DNA from: an uncultured Lewinella sp.
GTDB lineage: Bacteria > Bacteroidota > Bacteroidia > Chitinophagales > Saprospiraceae
Assembly: GCA_913057725.1 (NCBI GenBank)
Contig: CAJXOS010000002.1
Span: forward strand, 49,149-113,148
Length of the DNA: 64,000 bases
Direction of reading: 5' to 3'
A model generated the notes under the pieces. That model saw nothing but the letters and a program-made list of their open reading frames with translations. It was not told the origin of the DNA and ran no database searches. Shown one piece after another: positions 45,574 to 53,191 of this stretch (position 1 is its first letter; each line of letters opens with the position of its first letter). The translations under genes and the position numbers were made by a program.

Positions 45574-47616
45574 ATGAATAAAAGAGAACCCAAGCAAACG
45601 ACATCATTCATTATTGCACTCTTCACTCTCCTACTTCTCATCCCTCCGGCTTTTGGCGAAACTGCTACCAATATCCTGAACGAGGATATGGATATCAATG
45701 GAGATGGTACCCTAAACATTCTAGTTCTGGGTACTAATAGTTCCTTCAATGGAGGAGAGGCCTTTTCTCCGGACCTGATCAGCAATGAATTACAAAGTAT
45801 TCTATCTGCGGATGAATCCGTAACGGTTAACGTAAATGTTGTTGCGGAAGATATTCACCTGAGCAAAGTCGTCACTGTGGGATTAGGTGGCGGAGGGACC
45901 TCCTATAATTGGCTTCATCATAGCCATTCATTGACCCAATACTACTATTGGCCAGAAGGGCTGGAAACTAGAATGGATAATCTAAAGGGTGAAGGGGGAG
46001 CCGACTGGGATTATGTAGTCATTGGTGCCGATCCGCACATTGCATCTACCATGCCTGGGTACTATTCTTTGGGAGTAAATAAGATTGCTGCAAAAGTCAC
46101 GGAAGGTGATGCTATTCCACTTCTTCTTATGCTTTGGTCCAATGAATCCAATGGTGCTACTATCGAGCATTTTGAAGAGTTTACCTACCGAACAGTCGAT
46201 GGTGCGAAAGTTTCGTTGCTGACAGTGCCGGCAGGACTGGCATGGGATGCCCTCCCCGACAACAAAAAAGACGAGGCTAGTTTTCATCCAAGCCCGAATG
46301 GGGCATATGTCGCAGCTGCCTCAATTTACACCCAGATTGCTGGGCAAAGTGCGACGGTGTCGGAGTATGTCTATGATGATGAGATTGCCGATATCGCTAC
46401 AACAACCGTGAACAACGCCCCCAATGAGGTGCATTACACTGGCCTACCAACCTTTATTTCTCCTTTCAAAAGCTGTGATATTGAGGATGAGGTTATCAAT
46501 TACAACCACACAGGAACCAGTTCCGAAAACGGTATTAGAGCCGGCTTACAATGGGTATTCGATCAAGCTCCACATACCCTGCAAAATGGAGGAACTCCTC
46601 CAATTGACTTAAACTATGGGCGTGCCAACTCCAATTTTGAGCCAAATAAACGCTACCGAATCAACCCGGAACAATTCAATTTTTCTTTTGGCTTCCCTAT
46701 GCAGGACCATGGCAACAACGGTGATGTATCTATGCTATACGGCTTGGATCGGCGCCAAAGTGGCACTATGAACGATACAGACTTAGGAACAGCTCGCTTC
46801 ATGATCGAACAAGATGAAATTCCTTATGCGCGAGCTATTCCTGTACGCACCTTGTTTGCCCAAATGAAGGAGGTGAGCCCTAGCATCTCTGCCTATAGAG
46901 ATTCTTGGCATATGCATCGCGATCTGGATAAAGCAATTGCTGCTTATATGTATACCATCCTTACCGGCAACTGCGCACTTGGCGATGAACCAATGGACCA
47001 AGATTCTGATAACTGGCGGACCTGGATGGCGCATAAAATTGGGTTCGAAACTGCTTGGACATTGATGTACATGGAAGGTGCAGTACCTGATTGCAGCTTA
47101 TTTGTAGACGAAGATGGAGATGGATTCCTAGCGTTTGATGACTGTGACGATATGAACTCAGATATTAATCCTGATGTAGCGGAGGAGCTCTACAACGGCA
47201 TTGATGATGACTGTGACCCCATGACACTAGATGATGATCTAGATCAAGATGGCTATATCGCGGCAGAAGATTGTGATGACACGAATCCTCTGATTAACTC
47301 TGATGCAGAAGAGATTCCTAATAACGGAATTGATGAAGATTGCGATGGCATGGACTTGGTTACATCTACCTACGAACTAGCTAATTCTACCCTAAATATA
47401 TACCCAAATCCAGCTGTAGACCTTGTCAACATCCAAGTGTCTGGCAACTTGAACTATGTAGTAAATCTTTACGATCCGCAGGGGAAACTGCTGCTGAGTG
47501 ACACGAATACCGCCAAGCTTTCTGTAGCAACATTGCCAAACGGAGTTTACCTATTAGAGATTAGGAGCTTGGAGACCTCGGGTAGAGTAATAGAGCGAAT
47601 TGTGAAGAAGGAGTAG
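45574..47616 (+). CDS. T9SS-secreted protein with SGNH-like and MopE-type domains
   Basis: 680 residues from ATG 45574 (a TTG at 45562 adds four residues and overlaps the promoter). A signal peptide ends PPAFGE. Residues about 45-265 look SGNH-hydrolase-like: LNILVLGTNSSFNGG, DWDYVVIGADPH and the D/H-box-like SFHPSPNGAYVAAASIY. Two calcium-binding MopE-like repeats follow, DEDGDGFLAFDDCDD and DQDGYIAAEDCDD, each ending in NGIDxDCD. The final 80 residues are a Por secretion sorting domain (LNIYPNPAVDLVNIQV to YLLEI). The middle region is unrecognised. The enzyme activity is inference. Confidence 0.8.
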   Translation: MNKREPKQTTSFIIALFTLLLLIPPAFGETATNILNEDMDINGDGTLNILVLGTNSSFNGGEAFSPDLISNELQSILSADESVTVNVNVVAEDIHLSKVVTVGLGGGGTSYNWLHHSHSLTQYYYWPEGLETRMDNLKGEGGADWDYVVIGADPHIASTMPGYYSLGVNKIAAKVTEGDAIPLLLMLWSNESNGATIEHFEEFTYRTVDGAKVSLLTVPAGLAWDALPDNKKDEASFHPSPNGAYVAAASIYTQIAGQSATVSEYVYDDEIADIATTTVNNAPNEVHYTGLPTFISPFKSCDIEDEVINYNHTGTSSENGIRAGLQWVFDQAPHTLQNGGTPPIDLNYGRANSNFEPNKRYRINPEQFNFSFGFPMQDHGNNGDVSMLYGLDRRQSGTMNDTDLGTARFMIEQDEIPYARAIPVRTLFAQMKEVSPSISAYRDSWHMHRDLDKAIAAYMYTILTGNCALGDEPMDQDSDNWRTWMAHKIGFETAWTLMYMEGAVPDCSLFVDEDGDGFLAFDDCDDMNSDINPDVAEELYNGIDDDCDPMTLDDDLDQDGYIAAEDCDDTNPLINSDAEEIPNNGIDEDCDGMDLVTSTYELANSTLNIYPNPAVDLVNIQVSGNLNYVVNLYDPQGKLLLSDTNTAKLSVATLPNGVYLLEIRSLETSGRVIERIVKKE

Positions 47617-47631
47617 AGATTAATCGCTTAC

Positions 47632-48669
47632 TTATTGCGGCAAGCTTATATGTACCCGAACAGCCCGATGATCGGAGAAAGGACAAGATACCCGGTCGAA
47701 ATCGTAAACGTTCAAACCATAGCTTGGTAGAATGTAATCGATTCGTAGGCCCGGAAGTAGGCCCTGGTAAGTTGTACCCAACCCCCAGCCTGCGACCAAA
47801 TGAGCATCTTGCAGTTCAGTTCTGAATTGCCGATACAGGTAAGAAGTTGGTACGTCGTTGAAGTCGCCCGCTAAGATTACTGGATAAGGGCTCTTTTTCA
47901 CGGCAGCAAGGATCTCAGCGGCTTGCTCCGTTCGTACACGGTTAGAGCGGCCATAACGGCCAAACATTGTCTTGACCTTTTGCCAGGTACTTTTTTCTCG
48001 GAGGTCGCCGGAGCTTGTCACCTCATCGGCCAAACGGGAAATGGCATTGGTTTGCAAATGCACATTAAACAAGCGAACCATCCCTTTTGGAGTTTCCACA
48101 TCGACCATCAAATAGCCGTTGGCGCGATTGCTAAAGTAATTGACCTGTGCATTCTTGAGTGGATAGCGTGAGGAAACTACTAAAGGTCCGCCCGCTTCTC
48201 GATATATATACTCATGGCCAGTTTTTTGTTGTATCTGTTCCATTAAATCTTTGGAACGATCTGGTCTCACCTGGAACTCTTGCATTAAGTTGATATCACT
48301 CCCCAGGGCTTTCATGTAACTGGCGACATCTTGATAAAAAGCAGAGCGGTCTTCTCCTGCCTGAGGTTGAAAACCATGTCCATTCAGTGAAGCCACGTCT
48401 AACCCCAAAGTTGCGGACGGTATACTTGGAGAAACTGCAAATGCGCCACTAATCATATCCCAGCCCAGGAGCAGGGTAATTAGACTTAGGAGAACTGTTT
48501 TATCTCGCTGCCACAGCCAGTAGCAACCGAAGAAAAGTAATGCAAACCACAATACAGGTGCAATGAGCCCCAAGGTAGAAATAGGCCAGAAGGTAGCTGG
48601 ATTAACTAGGGGTGGTAGATAGGCTGCTAGCGTAAGAAGAACTAACAGTAGGTGTAACAGGCGGAGCAC
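47632..48669 (-). CDS. Endonuclease/exonuclease/phosphatase family membrane protein
   Basis: 345 residues. Two or three N-terminal membrane helices (about 1-80) are followed by an EEP domain. Catalytic motifs are INLMQEFQ (metal-binding Glu), NVHLQTN, LAGDFNDVP and the C-terminal SDHRAV. EEP enzymes hydrolyse phosphodiesters or phosphomonoesters in nucleic acids, lipids or sugars. The membrane anchor places the active site probably outside the cytoplasm. It follows a rhomboid gene by 15 bp and ends the mutL-rhomboid-rhomboid run. Confidence 0.9.
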   Translation of the reverse strand: MLRLLHLLLVLLTLAAYLPPLVNPATFWPISTLGLIAPVLWFALLFFGCYWLWQRDKTVLLSLITLLLGWDMISGAFAVSPSIPSATLGLDVASLNGHGFQPQAGEDRSAFYQDVASYMKALGSDINLMQEFQVRPDRSKDLMEQIQQKTGHEYIYREAGGPLVVSSRYPLKNAQVNYFSNRANGYLMVDVETPKGMVRLFNVHLQTNAISRLADEVTSSGDLREKSTWQKVKTMFGRYGRSNRVRTEQAAEILAAVKKSPYPVILAGDFNDVPTSYLYRQFRTELQDAHLVAGWGLGTTYQGLLPGLRIDYILPSYGLNVYDFDRVSCPFSDHRAVRVHISLPQ

Positions 48670-48684
48670 AGGGTTAAGGTTTCG

Positions 48685-49650
48685 TTACTTCTTGCTGGCG
48701 TTGAAGAGAAACTTCTTTTCTTCTTCTGTCAGGTTTTCGTAGCCGCTCTCTTTTATTTTCTCAAGAATGGCATTGACACGCTCTTCATGTGACATTTCGG
48801 ATCCACTCTTCGGAGCATTATCAGACTTGCGGCGACCAAAACGGCGGCTTTCTCCGCTCGTTTGTCCTTTCTTCGGGTTGCGATAAGCCACCCTTGGACC
48901 CTTTCCTTTCTTCTGCCCTCGATCCTGGCCAAGCCCTCGGAAGAACTCGCGAATTTTGTGGAGAAAATTATTCACCGGGGCCGATAGATCATCGCCCTCT
49001 TGTAGACGACGAATAAAAAACCAACCAAATGCAGCTCCTCCCAAGTGGGCAAAATGCCCTCCGGTATTATTCATTCCGCCAATCCCTATGATATCAATCA
49101 GTAGTAGACCAGCGGCTATGTATTTCAACTTTACATTCCCCAACAAGAGTAAACGCATTTCCATTTCGGGCGCTAAGACCGCGGCCGCAATCACAATACC
49201 CATTACTGCACCACTTGCGCCATAAGCAATACTTCCCTGTGCATAAGGTAGCAGTAAGTTGGCCGTAATGAAATAGACCACGTTACCCGCCAAGCCAGCT
49301 AAGAGGTACAAGGGCAATATGCGATGATCTCCCAACAAGTCTCCAATGATGCGCCCAAACCAATAGAGCATCAGCATATTGAAGAGGATATGGAAGAACC
49401 CTTCGTGCAAGAACATACTAGTGATAATCGACCATGGGTGGATCAACACATCTAACCAGTATGAAGACATGGCAAAAAAGGAGAGGAAATCGCTGTAGAA
49501 AGAGGAAGTTTTGTAACCGTTAGCTATTTGTAGGGCTACCCAAACGAGATTCACCAGGATGAAAACCATCACATTGATGATCACCAGGCGGGTGACCATA
49601 TTGCCGTAGCTAAATTCGCGTTTGATATCTTCCCAAATGGACCTAAACAT
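48685..49650 (-). CDS. Rhomboid family intramembrane serine protease (first)
   Basis: 321 residues from ATG 49650; the longer frame from 49722 adds 24 non-conserved residues. About six membrane helices hold HEGFFHILFNMLMLYWFG, the catalytic serine in YGASGAVMG and the catalytic histidine in HFAHLGGAAFG. A basic, glycine/arginine-rich cytoplasmic tail of about 100 residues ends with a short helix (EERVNAILEKIKESGYENLTEEEKKFLF). It cleaves membrane proteins within the bilayer. It is one of two tandem rhomboids. Confidence 0.93.
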   Translation of the reverse strand: MFRSIWEDIKREFSYGNMVTRLVIINVMVFILVNLVWVALQIANGYKTSSFYSDFLSFFAMSSYWLDVLIHPWSIITSMFLHEGFFHILFNMLMLYWFGRIIGDLLGDHRILPLYLLAGLAGNVVYFITANLLLPYAQGSIAYGASGAVMGIVIAAAVLAPEMEMRLLLLGNVKLKYIAAGLLLIDIIGIGGMNNTGGHFAHLGGAAFGWFFIRRLQEGDDLSAPVNNFLHKIREFFRGLGQDRGQKKGKGPRVAYRNPKKGQTSGESRRFGRRKSDNAPKSGSEMSHEERVNAILEKIKESGYENLTEEEKKFLFNASKK

Positions 49651-49743
49651 GATGGCTAATCGTACTCTGCTGTTGGTTACTAATTTTAAACGAAATAGTG
49701 GGCAGTAAGTTTTCAAAAACACCCCACTTCAACGGGATATGAC

Positions 49744-50529
49744 TTAAAAACGGCTACCAAATTTTCGCCAATACAAAATTAAGAAGAATCCCGTTACTGC
49801 TCCGCCCAAGTGAGCAAAGTGCGCGATGTTATCCCAAGAAAACTGATTGACACCCAAGTAGAGCTCACCAATCATAAGTAGTGGAATGAAATACTTTGCC
49901 TTGATCGGGATAGGAAGGAAAATTAGCATGAGTTCCGCGTTAGGGAACAACATACCAAACGCCAGCAACAAACCATAGATGGCCCCCGAGGCTCCTACCA
50001 CTGGCACATTGAGCTTTAGTCCATAAAATTCATTCATCAGACTATTCGCCTCCCCGATTAATTGTGGCGTTAGGCCTCTACTAATGCGATTTGACAAGTC
50101 CTTCACTTGTGGGATGTCTCCGATTCCACTGAAATCAATGAACTGTCGATATATTTCCAGGTCAGGACGATTCTTAAAATTGGCAATGATGTTCTCTAAT
50201 TCTGTCATCTCGTACCAGGTGTACCCCATGTGGAGGGCAGCCGCCCCAATAGCACAGACAAAATAGAAGAATAAGAATCGCTGTGGGCCCCATTTGGATT
50301 CCAAGGCAGAACCAAACATAACCAGGGCAAACATATTGAAGAACAAGTGCCAAAGCCCTCCATGCATAAAGAAGTGCGTCGCAATCTGTAATGGCTTAAA
50401 CAGCGGCGAAGCCGGGTAGTGCAGGGCCATGAGATCCCGCATCTGTTCCTCTCCAAAAATCCATCCTGCCACAAAAAACATGAGGTTGATGATCAGGAGG
50501 TTCTTGGCAACATCGGTAATACGAAACAT
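49744..50529 (-). CDS. Rhomboid family intramembrane serine protease (second)
   Basis: 261 residues with about six membrane helices. HGGLWHLFFNMFALVMFG, catalytic GASGAIYG and HFAHLGGAVTG are intact. An insertion of about 60 residues between helices 3 and 4 (YEMTELENIIANFKNRPDLE to EANSLMNEFYG) is absent from its neighbour and probably lies on one side of the membrane as a small domain. It is encoded 89 bp after mutL and 93 bp before the other rhomboid. Confidence 0.93.
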   Translation of the reverse strand: MFRITDVAKNLLIINLMFFVAGWIFGEEQMRDLMALHYPASPLFKPLQIATHFFMHGGLWHLFFNMFALVMFGSALESKWGPQRFLFFYFVCAIGAAALHMGYTWYEMTELENIIANFKNRPDLEIYRQFIDFSGIGDIPQVKDLSNRISRGLTPQLIGEANSLMNEFYGLKLNVPVVGASGAIYGLLLAFGMLFPNAELMLIFLPIPIKAKYFIPLLMIGELYLGVNQFSWDNIAHFAHLGGAVTGFFLILYWRKFGSRF

Positions 50530-50618
50530 CGAACTTAAACTAAATGATATAGTACTGAAAGCTCATCAGTACGCAATTTGTTGCGTGAAGATAGAAGAAC
50601 TAGGGCGAAAAGGTTGAC

Positions 50619-52520
50619 TTATTCTGCGAACTGTCGCTCCAGGTCGTCCAAAGTGAAGGTTAGATAACACGCTCGCCCAGAAGGGCTACGCAGTGGATTT
50701 TCGCAAGCAAAAAGCTGATTGATGATCTCCAACATTTCTGCCACTTCCAACCGCTGTCCACGCTTAACTGCTGCACTACGCGCCATTGCCCTTGCGATAG
50801 CCTCATTCGTATCCAGCTTGAGATCCAATTGCTCACGATACTGGCTGAGCAGATGATCAATGATAGCCGCTTCACCTTGCTTACCAGCGACTTCGGCCGG
50901 TAAACCATTAATGACGAAGGCGTTTTTACCAAATTCTTCTATATCAAACCCCAGTAGACGGAGTTGTGGAAGCATCTCGGTCAGCAAAACCGCATCAGGA
51001 GGGCTCAACTCGATAGTCTGCGCGAATAGCTGTCCTTGGCTGCTAGCTTGTTGTTGCCCCAAGGTATGTAAGTAACGCTCGTATAGAATACGCTCATGCG
51101 CCGACTGCTGATCGATCAGAATATATCCCGACTTGATTGGGCTAATGATATAACGGGCATGAATCTGGTAAGGAACCTTATCATCCTTGTACCCCTTAAG
51201 CAGGTTGCTGCTTTCATCATTGGGTTGAGAAATTTTACTCTCCAAGGTGATTACCTCCCCTTCTTCCTCCGTTTCCGGAAACATTGGTGCCGACTCAGGC
51301 TCTTCACCGATATTCTCGTAAAGCTTTTGCCAATTATCCAGGTTGTGTTGAGCCCGTCGTCGTTCTGATGGCCCCGTACTTAAACCACCCGATCCGCTCT
51401 GGCTCCCGCCTCCAGAATTTGGCTTAGCAGTAGCACTGGATTCAATTGTCGACAATGTTGGCGGAGTAGTAGGCTTTAGTCGAGTAGGTGAAAAGGTACC
51501 TCCTTGCTCGAAATCTAGCGTTGGTGTAACGCTGTATTGCCCCAATGCATGGCGCACTGCTACTTTCAAGTAATTGTAGACCAACTTTTCGTCGTCAAAC
51601 TTGATCTCCTGCTTAGTCGGATGCACATTCACATCAATCCTGGAAGGATCAATGGTGAGAAACAGCGCATAAAACGGATGTACTCCTTTCGGCAGCAATT
51701 CTTCATAGGCGGCCATCACTGCATGATGCAGGTATCCACTCTTAATAAACCGTCGATTGACGAAGAAGAACTGATCCCCGCGCGATTTCTTGGCAAACTC
51801 AGGTTTGCCGACGAAGCCAGATAACTTTAGAATATCAGTGTCTTCAGAAACCGGTACCAGGCGCTGGTTGAAGTTGTTTCCGTAAATACCTACAATACGC
51901 TGACGGAAGTTACCCGGCGGCAAATGATAAGTTTCTGAATCATTGTGATGCAAACTGAAAAAGAGATCAGGGTGCGCCAGGGCTAGCCGCTGAAACTCGT
52001 CTAGAATATGGCGCATTTCCACTGAGTTAGACTTCAGGAAATTGCGTCGAGCTGGTACGTTATAGAAAAGATTCTTTACGGCAATAGATGTTCCTGCCGC
52101 TGTTTGGCAAGGCTCCTGTGATTTGAGTTCGGAACCTTCCATCAACACCCGTGTACCCAATTCATCAGCGTGCCGGCGAGTTTTAAGCTCAACTTGAGCA
52201 ATGGCTGCAACCGTAGCCATCGCCTCACCACGGAATCCCATTGTCCGGATATGGGTGAGATCATCAGCGGTACGTAGTTTGCTGGTCGCATGGCGCTCAA
52301 AGCACAAGCGCGCATCCGTTTCCGACATACCACATCCATTATCGATGATCTGGATTAGACTTTTTCCGCTCTCTTTGATGATCAGCTGGATGCGATCCGC
52401 TCCGGCATCAATCGCATTTTCCATAAGTTCCTTTACCACTGAGGCCGGTCGCTGGATAACTTCTCCTGCAGCGATTTGGCTAGCAATGGAATCGGGTAAG
52501 AGCTGGATGATATCTGACAT
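50619..52520 (-). CDS. mutL: DNA mismatch repair protein MutL
   Basis: 633 residues. The GHKL ATPase domain has ELMENAIDAGA, IIDNGCGM, and GFRGEAMATVAAIAQ motifs. A linker rich in S/G/T (about 345-420) follows, then the C-terminal dimerisation domain. It couples MutS mismatch recognition to strand incision. The endonuclease zinc motifs are altered: DQHA is DQQS, and the usual CPHGRP is SPSGRA, with ARSAAVKRGQRL in place of the Cys-containing motif. Its start is 6 bp after the upstream small membrane gene. Confidence 0.96.
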   Translation of the reverse strand: MSDIIQLLPDSIASQIAAGEVIQRPASVVKELMENAIDAGADRIQLIIKESGKSLIQIIDNGCGMSETDARLCFERHATSKLRTADDLTHIRTMGFRGEAMATVAAIAQVELKTRRHADELGTRVLMEGSELKSQEPCQTAAGTSIAVKNLFYNVPARRNFLKSNSVEMRHILDEFQRLALAHPDLFFSLHHNDSETYHLPPGNFRQRIVGIYGNNFNQRLVPVSEDTDILKLSGFVGKPEFAKKSRGDQFFFVNRRFIKSGYLHHAVMAAYEELLPKGVHPFYALFLTIDPSRIDVNVHPTKQEIKFDDEKLVYNYLKVAVRHALGQYSVTPTLDFEQGGTFSPTRLKPTTPPTLSTIESSATAKPNSGGGSQSGSGGLSTGPSERRRAQHNLDNWQKLYENIGEEPESAPMFPETEEEGEVITLESKISQPNDESSNLLKGYKDDKVPYQIHARYIISPIKSGYILIDQQSAHERILYERYLHTLGQQQASSQGQLFAQTIELSPPDAVLLTEMLPQLRLLGFDIEEFGKNAFVINGLPAEVAGKQGEAAIIDHLLSQYREQLDLKLDTNEAIARAMARSAAVKRGQRLEVAEMLEIINQLFACENPLRSPSGRACYLTFTLDDLERQFAE

Positions 52521-52526
52521 ATGGGG

Positions 52527-52844
52527 CTACTCCATGAATTGATTCAACTGAGGCAAATATACATTTAAAAGCATGTAGCCTAATATAATCAGCATAATAA
52601 CTACCCCAGCTAGAATAAGATTAGATCGAAGCACTTGTTGCTTCCGATAAGCCTGGTCTGCCTGATAGCTACTGCGCATGCCACTGGCGATTCTGGCCTT
52701 CGTTCCTTCAATGTCTTCCTTCTGCAATTCCCGCAAGGACTTCAGGCGTTCCTCTAACTCCTCCTTCTGCGGATCATAAAACATGGGCTTATAGTCAAAC
52801 TGCTGGTGCTTGGGTACCCGAAATAATGATCTTTTGCCAAACAT
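52527..52844 (-). CDS. Small membrane protein upstream of mutL
   Basis: 105 residues. A charged N-terminus (MFGKRSLFRVPKHQQFDYKPMFYDP), a helical stretch KEELEERLKSLRELQ and one C-terminal membrane helix (about 77-97, LILAGVVIMLIILGYMLL). Function unknown. It lies 6 bp before mutL and is conserved in style next to mutL in related genomes, by my recollection. It is probably co-transcribed with mutL and the rhomboids. Confidence 0.75.
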   Translation of the reverse strand: MFGKRSLFRVPKHQQFDYKPMFYDPQKEELEERLKSLRELQKEDIEGTKARIASGMRSSYQADQAYRKQQVLRSNLILAGVVIMLIILGYMLLNVYLPQLNQFME

Positions 52845-53191
52845 GATGATAAGATTAGATGCACGAACTTCACGAACGTACAGACTTACACAATTGTATA
52901 AAGATAGGTAGTTAAGTAAAAGTCAAATAATTAATTCCATTCAAGCTTGAAGTGTCAGCACTCATAGGCTGAACCAAAAGAGGGAAATTAATTTTTGACG
53001 AGTACTAATTAGTAAGATGAGCAATGTGCTCGATTTGGTGTTTACGACTCAAGTATAGAGAGAACAACCTCTTCCGAGGAAAGATGGTCTTTGTCTTAAA
53101 TAAAGCTTAAGCCGTCCATAATTTTTGGTTTTACCTCTGAATGAAAACATCTTGCCATCTCGAAAAAACCCACTGAAAACCTTAATCAATC
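52845..53191. other. Palindrome-rich 347-bp gap before the DUF5686 gene
   Basis: No gene is visible. It holds perfect palindromes TTCAAGCTTGAA (52940-52951) and TACTAATTAGTA (53003-53014), and an inverted repeat GAGCA-ATG-TGCTC (53019-53031). No exact TAnnTTTG element is seen on the plus strand; a TAATTTTTG (one base long) lies near 53120. On the minus strand TATCTTTA (52899-52906) may serve the mutL run. Confidence 0.5.
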
